A stretch of 64,000 bases of DNA, from the NCBI GenBank assembly GCA_030562195.1, contig JAUJPP010000003.1:19127398-19191397 (forward strand). Direction: 5' to 3'. This stretch comes from Nipponacmea schrenckii. Lineage: Eukaryota > Mollusca > Gastropoda > Lottiidae. Within the stretch, counting starts at the first letter, position 1. Every line of letters begins with the position of its first letter. A model generated the notes under the pieces. It was given only the letters and a program-made list of their open reading frames with translations. It was not told where the DNA came from and made no database searches. Position numbers and translations under genes: made by a program. Shown one piece after another: positions 40,715-52,650 of the stretch.

Positions 40715-42100
40715 GAAATGAGAAGGGGCGAAATGAGAAAGGAAGAAATGGGAAGGGTGAAATGGGAAGGGGCGAAATGAGAAAGGGACGAAATGAGAAA
40801 GGGCGAAATGAGAAAGGGAAAATGGGAAGGGTGAAATGATGAAAGGGGCGAAATGAGAAAGGGCGAAATGAGAAAGGGAGAAATGAGAAGGGTGAAATGA
40901 GAAGGGGCGAAATGAGAAGGGGCGAAATGAGAAAGGGCGAAATGAGAAAGGGAGAAATGGGAAGGGTGAAATGGGAAAGAGGGGCGAAATGGGAAAGGGG
41001 CGAATTTGGAAAAGGCGAAATGATAAAGAGAGAAATGTGAAGGGTGAAATGAGAAGGGGCAAAATGAGAAGGGGCGAAATGAGAAAGGGCGAAATGAGAA
41101 AGGAAGAAATGGGAAGGGTGAAATGGGAAGGGGCGAAATGAGAGAGGATGAAATGAGAAAAGGAAAATGGGAAGGGGCGATATGGGAAAGAGGTGCGAAA
41201 TGGGAAAGGGGCGAATTTGGAAAGGGCGAAATGAGAAAGAGAGAAATAGGAAGGGTGAAATGGGAAGGGGTGAAATGAGAAAGGGAGAATGAGAAGGGGT
41301 GAAATGAGAAAGGGCGAAATGAGAAAGGGAGAATGGGAAGGGGTGAAATGGGAAGGGGTGAAATAAGAAAGGGCGAAATGAGAAAAGGAGAAATGGGAAG
41401 TGTGAAATGGGAAGGGGCGAAATCAGAGAGGATGAAATGAGATAGGGAAAATGGGAAGGGGCGATATGGGAAAGAGGGGCGAAATGGGAAAGGGGTGAAT
41501 TTGGAAAAGGCGAAATGATAAAGAGAGAAATGTGAAGGGTGAAATGGGAAGGGGTGAAATGAGAAAGGGCGAAATGAGAAAGGGCGAAATGAGAAGGGTG
41601 AAATAAGAAGGGGCGAAATAAGAAAGGAAGAAATGAGAAAGAGAGAAATGGGAAGGGTGAAACGGGAAGGGGCAAAATGAGAGAGGGTGAAATGAGAAAG
41701 GGAAAATGGGAAGGGTGAAATGAGAAGGGGCGAAATGAGAAAGGGCGAAATGAGAAAGGGAGAAATGAGAAGGGTGAAATGAGAAGGGGCGAAATGAGAA
41801 GGGGCGAAATGAGAAAGGGTGGAATGAGAAAGGGAGAAATGGGAAGGGTGAAATGGGAAGGGGCGAAATGAGAGAGGATGAAATGAGAAAGGGAAAATGG
41901 GAAGGGGCGATATGGGAAAGAGGGGCGGAATTGGAAAGGGGCGAATTTGGAAAAGGGCAAAATGAAAAAGGGGTGAAATGGGAAAGGGGCAAAACAGAAA
42001 AGAGGCGAATTCGGAAGGGGCAGAATGGGAAGGGGCGAAATGGTAAGGAGCTAAATGGGAATAGTTTGGGGGGCGAAGTGGGAAGGCGCGAAGTGGGAAT
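40715..42100. repeat. 14/15-bp purine-rich minisatellite, right part, with higher-order structure
   Basis: Same unit as the left part, but more varied. A longer motif recurs (GAGAGGATGAAATGAGA, then GGGCGATATGGGAAAGAGG, then GCGAATTTGGAAA) at about 41,145-41,225, 41,430-41,515 and 41,870-41,950, with part of it near 41,000. Minus-strand frames of up to 502 codons are open but are Pro-Phe-Ser-His repeats only. The array degrades into single-copy text near 42,060-42,100. Confidence 0.96.
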
Positions 42101-42611
42101 AAATCATTTTTAAAAATTCTCTTTTTCTCCCTTTTGGGTTTTGGCATGCAAATTTTTGACTACCTTTGGTTCTAGATTTGGAATTTGATGTCTGAAATTG
42201 AATTTTCTCAGAAATGCTGAAATAATGAGAACTTTTATTGAAGGAAGTTATTTGTAAAAATATTGTTTTGTGTGCAATGACAGTCAAGCGGATGTAGTGG
42301 TTTACTTCCATTTTGACTCGTTCAAAATGTTCATGGTCATGCCATATTGAAGTTTTGTACAGAAACAAAGTATTGGGCTTTCAAGTGACATATTGGAAAG
42401 TATTCAATGAGTTTTCTGGAAAAAGTAATAGAAAGTCGAATTTTGTGATTTAATATGGAAAAAGATGGCAAATGAATTAATAAAACATTTTTGTTAGTTA
42501 TCTCCCTTGAACTACTAAATTGGCTTAGTGACACCCAACCATCAAAACTTTTTATGCTCATGAATGTAGTCGTAATATATTTCCTAATACGCTTTCGGGT
42601 TTTTGTTTTGC
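42101..42611. other. single-copy-looking stretch, no gene seen
   Basis: No recognisable coding sequence. A few short minus-strand frames have no similarity I can name. Confidence 0.45.
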
Positions 42612-42878
42612 GTTTCGGATCCTTATTATTTGGTATAATTGTATTATGGGTTTGGATCTGCAGTATTTGGTATATTGTATTTTCGGTTCTGATCATTAAT
42701 TGTTTGGTATATTTTGTATTTTCGGTTCTGATCATTAATTTTTTGGTATATTTTATATTTTCGGTTCTGATCACGAATTGTTTGGTTTATTTTGTATTTT
42801 CGGCTCTGATCATTAATTGTTTGGTATATTTTGTATTTTCGGTTCTGATCATTAATTTTTTGGTATATTTTGTATTTA
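42612..42878 (+). repeat. 39-bp minisatellite, about 6-7 copies
   Basis: The unit holds TTGGTATATTTTGTATTTTC and GGTTCTGATCATTAATTG. Because 39 is divisible by three, a plus frame (42,491-42,910) reads as a 13-residue hydrophobic repeat (FSVLIINCLVYFV). The outermost copies are the most diverged. I do not call it a gene. Confidence 0.93.
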
Positions 42879-43193
42879 ACCCAACTCTATTTCAATACAT
42901 CCAACAATAGAAAACGCCCAGCCCAGGTCCTGCGATTGTCTTCTATGACGTTAATAGATTAAATAGGGAGACACCACTAAGTGTTTCTATGGATTGATAT
43001 TTTAACATTCTGTTTTTGTTTTTGCCTTTGCAACGAAAGTACTGAGAAAATCCTAATTAATCCTTATTTAGAAGACGGTATTCTTGCAATTATTAAAGAA
43101 TTTTCTGGCCCAAATATAAGGTCGTGCTTTGATTTTAAATACGCACGATTTAACTATTGTGTAAAAAGTGTAGATTGAAATTGAAAAACTTTC

Positions 43194-45862
43194 TTCAGTA
43201 AATCAGACTGAAAAACCACCCGTTCCTGTAAAGTTAGCCTTTATGAAAACGAAATACTTAGAACTCTTAGCCTGTTATAAAGACTAACAAACTTCATACC
43301 GTGTACCGTACGGTACAAATGTTAGCTTCTAAGAAGGCTGCTAAAAGCTAACAAAATACTATTACTTACAATGAATAGGAAAATTTTGACCAATCAAAAT
43401 AAAATAATGCTACTTATGGGCGGCCCAGTTGAATTTTTGCATCCAATCAAATTAATTTAGTTTATATTCGATAAATTCTAAAATGACTTATTTTTTTATT
43501 TTCTTGATACTTTTAAGCTGTTAAGTCAAGATCAACACTCATATCGCTACTTATTTCATAATACATGTAATTATTATTTTTTTTTTTCATAACAAAACCG
43601 GTTTTTTTTTCGCCAAAACCTGTACTCGCCCCAAGGTCAAGGTCACCAAATGGGGTCATTCGACAGTTTTTCTGGCATTATACAGCCGATGATTCTGGAC
43701 AATTTATACATAATATGCTTTAAAGGGCATGCTAGGCTATGTATTTGTAGTATATTCTTCACTGGAAATCACTCCGCTTTATCCTAAATCTGGAAGAAAA
43801 TAATAATAGGCCTATTGATGAACCCCCGAAATTGCGCCTGGATAACGGAGACAAGAAGAAAAGACAGCGATATTCCATGCTGATTCAAGAACTGTAATTT
43901 CACAGATATGCAGTCTATTCTACCATTTCTGTCAGGTATGTTATTTGCATTTGATCAGCCACAACTTTTTTGTTACCGTACTAAACAGTGAAATTAATGT
44001 CTAAATAATAGACCATTTGAGAGTCCGTATGCTTTTAGCTAGGCCCTTAGGTGGGGGGTGGGGGCATTATTGTGAGGAGGCAACAGTCCTGCTTTTTATA
44101 GCTTAGTAGAGCCAATCTGACACAGGTTACTTACACTGAATCAACATATTGTTTTGTTCTCTGTTACTTAGTCAAAAAGTAGTTGACCCTATTCCCAGCC
44201 TCTGATAGCTATTTGGACAGATAGGGGTGGTGCAGAGTCAGGATTTTGAATACCTTTTAGTGCATGCAGGTTATATATAAACTAGTAAACATACCTCATA
44301 TCTATGCACCAAGATTAATATTTTTGAAAGATGGATATTTTTGTAGTTCCATTATTACCCACCCACACCATCCATGTCAAAACTATGGTTGCGTCAAAGT
44401 TTATTAAAAAGAATTTAAATCACTCAGTCGCCATCTCAAATCGCATTGACATCTGAAATTTTGACATCACAAGGTAACATGATTGACACAATCGGACAAT
44501 CATTTTGTAATTTCGTTTTTGACCGGATAAGATTGAAATTTTTGATGCACACACAATTTGAGCAACTGAGCAATCGAAATACTTGAAAAAATATTTTTGA
44601 CTAAACCACAGTTGTGACATGGATGCTGTAGGTATGATTAAACTACAAAAACATCTTTCCAGTTATATTAAGGTTTGCTGTATTCAACGTTTGTAAATGT
44701 GTTTAAAAACCATGTTGCCAAAAATCTGACTAAGTTATTATAAGTGTCCATGTCGGATTTTATTTTCTGGACAGGACATTGTTATATTTTAACTACATTG
44801 TCATTGTGTTCTTTAAAAAAAAGTAATAAACATCTTTTGACATCCCAGTATAGAATAATTTCATGGGTGTCAATGTGTTTGAGAATAGATTTAATTGGAT
44901 CGAGATGAAACTTGCTTCAAACTAGTCAATTACAAGACCTATTTGTTGATATTAGATAAAAGTTTGTTTCGGTATCCAACTATTCATGGGCAATGTTGAG
45001 ACATGGATACTGTGTGACATGCTGTGATATGTCCATCAATTTTTGTGCTTTTTCTACTCTCTTTAGACAAGAATTTGGTTCTATTTTGAACATAGAATAA
45101 CATAAATCATGGGTGACCACTTAAATACTTGTGTATACCATTGTATGGTCATTTTTACCTCTTGAAAGCTTGTAAAAGCACGCATTTTGGGATCTAAACC
45201 TCACATTTCTAACTCAATTGTAAACATCCTAAAATCATGAATAAAATGTATAATAATATGTATATACAAGGTTTCAATCTTCTCTTTTCTATGGATGAAA
45301 AACCTGTACCATGTACAATGATACAAGTGAATAAGTAATTATACAAGGTTTAAATCATCAAGAAACAAAAACCTTGTATAACAGTAAAGAAATTATATAA
45401 TCAATTAGATATTAACCAGAAATGCATACAAACAGATTTTTTTAGAGTAAAATTAAGTTTGCATCATATAATGTCATTTAAGGTTTAAGGTGCTCACTCA
45501 AGTTATGTTGGTCTCGATCCATACCAAAAAGTCAATCTTTAGCTACGTTAATTTATTAACAATTTTAGGTGATCATTGGTCATTGGTAATTGTAACAGTC
45601 ATGAACTGTCATTCAAATTTTGACCAAACTAAGTATGCAACTTAACTATGTACATATTGATTGGATCTCAAATGAGTTTTTGAATTATTTCCCCTGAAAT
45701 GGGTAAAATATTTATATATTTACAATGTAAAATATATTCTCTACTTTTGTTTTTTATAGAGACTAAGATTGATTTAGATCAGACAGACACAGAGAGATAC
45801 CTTCTTAAAGATGTTATCGGAGAATATAGTGACAGTTTCATTATAATGAAAAGATAACATAA
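43194..45862. repeat. left arm of a large inverted repeat (element C)
   Basis: The outer 0.85 kb (43,194-44,040) is an inverted copy of 51,300-52,105, high identity by eye, including CATCATCGGC-type landmarks and the palindrome TGTACCGTACGGTACA at 43,302-43,317. More diverged pairing continues inward: about 44,290-44,400 with 51,120-51,260, and 45,750-45,860 with 50,200-50,330. No transposase is visible in either arm. A third copy of the end lies at 57,672-57,927. Confidence 0.9.
45760..45857 (+). other. candidate terminal exon inside the inverted repeat
   Basis: A pyrimidine-rich tract and TAG (CTCTACTTTTGTTTTTTATAG) precede an open stretch, ETKIDLDQTDTERYLL followed by KDVIGEYSDSFIIMKR, then TAA. 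The inverted partner at about 50,190-50,324 keeps the same acceptor-like tract and RYLLKDVIGEY with one shift. No gene is identified; it may be a captured exon or chance. Confidence 0.25.
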
Positions 45863-46107
45863 AGGTATCATTACTATGTACAATTGTATTTTATTTTGAT
45901 AAATTTATGTTTATTAATTGAACTCTCATCTTCATTTTATTACTTTTCTGCGGTAAGGTATGAAAATGATTTCCTAGCTGTTTGTCCATGTGCTTGTTGT
46001 GTCTGATATATTTTGTAGACACTGACTTTGAGTCTTGTAACCACTCTGACTGAACCTTTAATTATCCGTATCTCTGCAAATAGGTACATTAATGTGACTT
46101 AAAGCCT

Positions 46108-46322
46108 TGTCACCAAATAACTGCCATCAATTTATTTTATAACCGAATAATTCTGATCAACTTATCTTTTGACCTTTTGTCCAAATTACTGTTATCAATT
46201 ACTTTTGTAACCAAATTACTGTGATCAACATACATCAATTTACCTTGTGACAAAATGACATTTGTGACCATATCGCTGTGATCAATTTACTTTGAGACCA
46301 AATTACTGTGATCAATTTACCT
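46108..46322. repeat. degenerate tandem repeat of about 31 bp
   Basis: About six copies of a unit like GTGACCAAATTACTGTGATCAATTTAC, the last two best preserved. Each unit includes TGATCA or a one-base variant. Confidence 0.8.
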
Positions 46323-47404
46323 AATTGAGTTAAATAAATTTTTATTTTCCAGAAAAAAAAATTAAAGAAAGAACTAAGCATCAACATTTTACAAGGATAA
46401 CAACTTCAACTGACTGACTGTGCTATCGAAATGAAACCAAATGAATGGAGTTTTTCTGCTACTCTTCTGTGTCTGTGCTGTAGAATCTCAAAAGAGCTCA
46501 ATGTTAGAAAGGCATTGACCTAATTGATTACCTACTAAAGAAATTATGACAAATGATGATTTGTGACCACAGTTCTAAGCCTACAGAGACAGTAGAATAT
46601 TTGGTGACAATATTATTTCTGTTTACTAATTTGTATAATATATAAAATTCTTAGTAATATTAAAGAAAATCTTTGAAATGAATGCTTTTCTGTTTTTATC
46701 TTTGATCGAAGCAAAATTTTCTCAGAGTATCTTTGCTGTCCCTTGTTAACCCTACATCACATAAGTGCAGTTTTGAAAACTAGGATCATTTGGGTACACA
46801 TCAACTCTTAGTCATATAGATTATACTACATGTAGTAGTCTCTGATTAGACAAAACCAACTTATTGTATTGGCATCAGATGCTCTTGTAACAATCAAAAA
46901 CTTTATATTTGCTCCCTCTATCTTTATTTCATATATAAATATATTTTTCACCCCAAAACTGATACTTGTTAGGTACTAATTATAAAGTTCAGTCTCAAAG
47001 CAATTGACTCTTGTCAATACAATATACATATTTATCAAAATCAAAAACAGAATAAATATCATAACCGTAAACATACCAGCAAAGAATCAACCCCGTTATT
47101 TTATATCAATTGGACTTTGTCATGCAGGTCATTTACATTCAAAATATTTTGTTATTGCGAATTATGCCTACTCTTACTTTAGCAGGCCCTATTCCAGGTA
47201 AATAAATTACACACTTTACACGCAAATATACGGTATGAATCAGGTTAACATCGGGTTGAAACTGTTGGACTCCAGCTTCTTATACTAGTCGGTATCATAA
47301 ATGACCATCTCATTTTCGGAACATTTTCAACATATCCTCACAAATAGCATGGTAAATCCATGCATTATATAACATTAATGTTTTGTGCACAATAAACATT
47401 CGTC

Positions 47405-47800
47405 AGATAGAAACTTGTCTTAGTCGATGAATTAGAATGCAATTGATGGAAATCGAACAGATCACAGATCGTTTAAGTTTTGTAGAAAATTACTCCAGTA
47501 GCCGGACAATCCTTCCCGATGATATTGCAATGGTCTTGAAATGATGGGAATTAATACATTATTCATAGTTTAGGTAAAATACCTCCAAAAGATGGACAAG
47601 CCTTGTCGAAGGTAAATGCATCGTACTTCAATTGATGGAAAATGAATATATCATTTTTACATAAAATTTCCCTAAAAGAAGGACAAGCGATATCCAAGGT
47701 AATGTATCGGTCTTGAATTGGTGTAAAATAGCTTAAAGATTTATAAATATCTTCAAGAAATGGAGAAGCCTTATCCACGGTATTGAATAAATGGGAAATT
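47405..47800. repeat. degenerate tandem repeat of about 86-94 bp
   Basis: Four to five copies recognised by GATGGACAAGCCTTGTCGAAGG-like and AATTGATGGAAAATG-like landmarks at about 47,443, 47,537, 47,630, 47,716 and 47,785. The minus-strand frame 47,563-47,778 shows the corresponding repeat (DKACPSFGGIL, DIACPSFREIL). Confidence 0.8.
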
Positions 47801-48485
47801 GATAAATCACAAAATAAGACCGCTTGTCAGACTAAGGGTTTTGACAACAGCGTTCTCTCTGTTTTCCTACTTATGTGTGCGTGTCATTAACGATTTTTAA
47901 AATTTATCCAGATTTTGTGTGCCCTTTTCCTGAGAAATAAGAACACAGGGGAGAACCGATAGTTTGTTATCGAAAACCCATTGTCCAAGAGAGAAGTCTC
48001 GTTATGTGTAAAGCGAAGTTGATTTGTGGTTACCTACCTTTTATGTTTATGTGTTTCAGGAACATTGTTAGCAAAGTATTTTTGATACTAGTATAGAGTT
48101 TCGTTTTGCGGGTCGGATCGTTCTTGGTTTATTTATAAGCATCGATTTGCACCCTCCAAATATTCAATCGTCTTTAGCTCCTTGAATTCAATAATTTTAT
48201 TTTATTGTTTTTTATATATCAGAAATACTGTGATAATGACGGACTAAAACGGAAAGTTTTGTGAATTTTTTTAGGGTTGTAAAAAAAAGTATCATTGGAC
48301 CTCATGGCTTATGAAATGAATACTACCTCTTAGAATGCTCATAAAATTTTAAAATCTCAAACTAAGTCAACAAGAGAAAACAGTCATAAGCTACACTTAC
48401 CAGGTGTCATAACTAAAAGATGTTTAATTATACTAAGTTATTATTGAAAAACCCTGTTTCGAAATTACTTAATTTAATGGATTCT

Positions 48486-48626
48486 AAGATGTTATTGGGG
48501 AATATTTTGACTTCATTTTAATAAAAGATTGAATAAGGTAATATATACATTGAAAGATTTAAGATTATATGTTTTTTACTTTGCTGATTAATTAATTTTC
48601 TAAACTGAAATGTTATCGTTTATTCC
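48486..48626 (+). repeat. 141-bp inverted repeat, copy 1
   Basis: Identical by eye to the reverse complement of 50,134-50,274, from AAGATGTTATTGGGG to CGTTTATTCC. Identity stops abruptly at both sides. Confidence 0.95.
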
Positions 48627-48777
48627 AAAAACATCTATTTTGACATTAGGTCATTCCACTAATGAAAAGACTCCTATTTACCAAGTTTAAAAATTTCAAT
48701 TTTTTGGTCATCTTCAGTGGTGGTGTACCTTCTACTCGTTGATCCAGTTGCTGATTTCTTCTAATTTTTTTAGAATA

Positions 48778-48870
48778 AATTTTCTATGGCCTAATGGACC
48801 TGTTGAGCCTATTGACTATCAATAAAAAATTTCTATGGCCTAATGAACCGGTTGAGCCTATTGACTATCA
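48778..48870 (+). repeat. tandem duplication of about 54 bp
   Basis: TTTCTATGGCCTAATG and GTTGAGCCTATTGACTATCA occur twice in order with two differences. Confidence 0.92.
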
Positions 48871-49289
48871 GTTGTTGGACTGATGACCATTGAATACAAC
48901 AACAAGCATTTGATATACAATTTATTATTTTTCCAAATTCAATCAAGATTTTCCCATACTTCCTTGAATGCATAGCTTTCATAAGGTTATTTTTCATTCA
49001 TAGAAATTCTTTTTCCAGCAATTTTGGATTTATATCAGGACTGAATAACCATCTATATGCTAAAAGAAAAAAAAGTACAATTCAAAGTAAAAAAAAAAAA
49101 AAAAAATTCTGTGAAAATTGGTCACAAGGTTATTATGTTATTTGATACATTTGTCACAGTAACTTTAGTCCCCAAGTAAATGTGTAATTTTAACTTCATT
49201 TACAATTAAATAAGTTCCAGTTTACTAACACCGAATTTCTTGGAAAGAGTTCGAAGTCACAGTAGTCTTATAGCAAAAGTATATGAAAC

Positions 49290-49592
49290 ATAATGAATGG
49301 AGTCTTACACTTTTGCACCTAATAGGCTAATGAAGATGGGCAAGGCCATGCAGGGTGCAATGAGGACAATTTGTCAGGACAGCGTCATTTGCCTAATCTT
49401 GTTTTGTCGAGGGATTTTTGACATGCTCAGCACACAGAGATTATTGTCCCTTCTGAATGACTAGACATTTTGTTCAATGTCAGCCCATCCAACCAGCATC
49501 AAAGACAAGGAGAAAGCGAAAGGTCATTTTGACCTTTGTCTGGATTGAACCCTAGAAAGCATCTAACTCATTAAGCCACTGCGGCTTCAATA
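49290..49592 (-). mobile_element. tRNA-derived SINE
   Basis: On the minus strand a tRNA-like head at about 49,540-49,585 has an A-box-like TGGCTTAATGAGTTAG and a B-box GGGTTCAATCC. The body continues to about 49,290, ending near GACTCCATTCATT. Body text similar to this (CAGAAGGGACAATAA) recurs around 9,700. Confidence 0.65.
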
Positions 49593-50133
49593 GTAAACAT
49601 AAAACTTACCTTTATCTTATTTTAAGGTAAACAAACTATAACCAGTTAGCCTTCTCAATCAACTTTTTCATCTCAATAGAAGATACTGTTTAAGATTCTC
49701 TTTGCCTCTGATAAAAACAATCAAATTTTTTTAAAAAACAAACATGAAAGATACACCTATTTGCTAAGAACTTTTGCAAAAAAATGGATATTTAAGTAAT
49801 TTGTTTTAGTCATTGTAAAGGATTTATAGGATTGTCAAGGTTTTATCGATTTTCATGAGGTCACTATGGAAAAAGTGATAGGGATGTCATAATACGCATA
49901 GTTTAAATCGAATTACAAGAACTACAGATGTCTGATTAAAAATTGGGATAGTGCAAAACAATGTTATCAGTAAATTTGGTATACATAAGATAACACACTG
50001 AGAAAATATAAATCTTGATTTCGTACCCACCTGAAACCATCTTGTGAATGTCTGTGATAGGATATATTTAAAATTAGCCTAAATGTTTATCTTATGAACA
50101 CAACATAATGCTCAACAGGACAGTCAATTTTTG

Positions 50134-50274
50134 GGAATAAACGATAACATTTCAGTTTAGAAAATTAATTAATCAGCAAAGTAAAAAACATATAATCTTA
50201 AATCTTTCAATGTATATATTACCTTATTCAATCTTTTATTAAAATGAAGTCAAAATATTCCCCAATAACATCTT
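50134..50274 (-). repeat. 141-bp inverted repeat, copy 2
   Basis: Partner of 48,486-48,626. This copy sits within the inner right arm, next to the diverged counterpart of 45,760-45,860, so it is the likely source copy. Confidence 0.95.
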
Positions 50275-52105
50275 TAAGAAGGTATCTTCACTCTGTCAGG
50301 TCGAAATCTTTTCATAGTCTCTATAAAATACAAAAAAAAGGAATATATTTAGTTTCAAAAAAATAAGTAAACTTTCTCATTGTATTACATTTTTACTCAA
50401 AGGTATTGACAAATTTGTACAAATTCAATTGAAATTGAGTTAGAAATTGAGTTATATTTTTCTAATATTGGGCTAAAGAAATATCCATGCTTGCCGATAG
50501 TATAGAAATGAATAAACTTTGTCATTGTATTACATGTAATAAAAAAGTGTGCATGATACATCACACATAAAAAATCAATTAAAACTAAGTCTCTAATTTG
50601 CTAGAAAGAATCTTTTTTTGCATGTTTTGGCCATGTCAAAGGTAACAATTCAAAAACTGTTATTTGAACTATTGTGCTACAAGTCAAATTCATCGAACAT
50701 CACATCAATATTAAAAGAGACATACCAAGTTTGGTCAAAAACAAGTTAATTTGTTTGATAGTTCATGACTGCTTATAACAGCCAATGGCCATTCGTCCAT
50801 CAGGAATATTGCATTTGATATTTCATAGGTATAAATACATGAGGTATGTTCATTAATTGCGGATGGTTGGTTGATATAATTTTTCTAGGGGCAATCCATT
50901 GTTTGGGTACAGTGCCATCCTTGCCCCCTGTAGTAACGGGCCTGATTTAAAAAAAAGCAATAGTCTAAATGAAGTCTGATTGTTTATTTTGTGTTATTGG
51001 TGATTTAGGTTGCTTACAATGAAGGTAGCCCTACTAATTTCTGGGCATTTAGTAGCTTTCAAACAATATCAAAGAGTGAAAATGCTTGCATATGGTATAT
51101 ACAATCATATTCCCCCTATACCATTCATGTCAAAGTACAAGGTGATTGTCGACACAATCACAGGTGTACATGGATGGGGTAGGCAGGTAATAATCGCATG
51201 ATGAACTACAAAATCATCCATATTCTAAATATATCAAGGTTTGGTGGATTCGAAGTGTTTAAATACCCGGTAGGCCTACCTCCTTATCATGTATGGGCCT
51301 ATTGATTCTCAAATGGTCTATTATTTAGAACTAAATTTTACTGTTTAGTAACCAAAAAGAAGTGGCTGATCAAATGAAAATAACATACCTGACAGAAATG
51401 GTAGAATAAACTGCATATCTGTGAAATTTCAGTTCTTGATTCAGCATGGAATATCGCTGTCTTTTCTTCTTGTCTCCGATATCCAGGCGCAATATAGGGG
51501 GTTTATCAATAGTTATAGGATTTTTATTTTCTTCCAGATTTAGGATAAAGCGAAGTGATTTCCAGTGAAGAATATACTACAAATACATAGCCTAGCATGC
51601 CTTTAAAGCATATTATGTATAAATTGTCCAGAATCATCGGCTGTATAATGCCAGAAAAACTGTCAAATGACCCTATTTGGTGACCTTGACCTTGGAGCGA
51701 GTACAGGTTTTGGCGGAAAAAAAAACGGTTTTGTTATGAAAAAAAAACAAAATAATTACATGTATTATGAAATAAGTAGCGATATGAGTGTTGATCTTGA
51801 CTTTACAGCTTAAAAGTATCAAGAAAATAAAAAATAAGTCATTTTAGAATTTATCGAATATAAACTAAATTAATTTGATTGGATGCAAAAATTCAACTGG
51901 GTCGCCCATAAGTAGCATTATTTTATTTTGATGGTCAAAATTATTCCTATTCTTTGTAAGTAATAGTATTTTGTTAGCTTTTAGCAGCCTTCTTAGAAGC
52001 TAACATTTGTACCGTACGGTACACGATATGACGTTTGTTAGTCTTTATAACAGGCTAAGAGTTCTAAGTATTTCGTTTTCAGGTGGTTTTTCAGTCTGAT
52101 TTACT
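50190..52105. repeat. right arm of the large inverted repeat (first copy of the end, R1)
   Basis: Inverted counterpart of the left arm. The outer part (51,300-52,105) is well conserved and carries the palindrome TGTACCGTACGGTACA at 52,008-52,023. Compared with the left end it lacks about 22 bases just inside GGTGGTTTTTCAGTCTG. Immediately outside, at about 52,113, a second copy of the end starts again in the same orientation. Confidence 0.9.
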
Positions 52106-52211
52106 GATTTCCATTGATGACCTTGACCTTGGGGCGAGTTCATGTTTTGGCGAAATATACGGTTTTGTTATGAAAACACAAAATAATTATTATGAAATAA
52201 CTAGCGATATG

Positions 52212-52650
52212 TACGGTGGTTTGTATACGACATCATTTATTTTTTTAATTTTGAATTTAAAAAATGGAATATAATTAAAAACCTGGAATATAATTTTTAG
52301 ACTTGTATTTTCACCCGGGTGAAAATTAATTTTCAAGTGAAATGTGGTTAGCACGTGATTGACTAGTATTAATAATTTTTTAATTCAAAATTCTAGAATT
52401 ATCACCTGGGTGAAAATTAATTTACACCCGGGTGGAAATTCAAATTTTTAATTCATAATTCTAGAATTATCACTTGGGTGAAAATTAATTTCCACCCGGG
52501 TCGAAATTCAAGTATTTAATTCGAAATTCTAGAATTATCACCTGGGTGAAAATTCAAATTTTAAAATTATATTCCAGTTTTAAAATTATATTCGATTTTT
52601 TTAATCAAAAACTTAAAAAAAATAAATGATGTCGTATACGGACCACCGAA
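52212..52650. mobile_element. element A: 439-bp terminal-inverted-repeat element with palindromic subterminal repeats
   Basis: The ends are TACGGTGGTTTGTATACGAC and, on the other strand, TTCGGTGGTCCGTATACGAC, both followed by ATCATTTATTTTTT. It is flanked by the direct repeat GATATG (52,206-52,211 and 52,651-52,656), and the uninterrupted site is visible in the other copies of the arm. The interior has no open frame; it is four or five copies of CACCYGGGTGAAAATTAATT-like blocks, each centred on a perfect palindrome (CACCCGGGTG or CACCTGGGTG variants). It is non-autonomous. Confidence 0.92.

Larger units (their letters stand above)
44041..51299. other. interior of the inverted-repeat structure, no gene seen
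   Basis: Besides the diverged inner arms it holds the tandem repeats, SINE and perfect inverted repeat listed separately. A 12-bp hairpin (TATACAAGGTTT with its complement) lies at about 45,342-45,380. No open frame resembles a known protein, so if this was a transposon the interior no longer encodes its enzyme. Confidence 0.5.

Noticed and set aside
40563..42147. 465- and 502-codon minus-strand frames
   Set aside because: Same cause: minisatellite reading, no non-repeat domain.
42491..42910. 139-codon hydrophobic plus frame that looks like a membrane protein
   Set aside because: It is the translation of a 39-bp tandem repeat; no family match.
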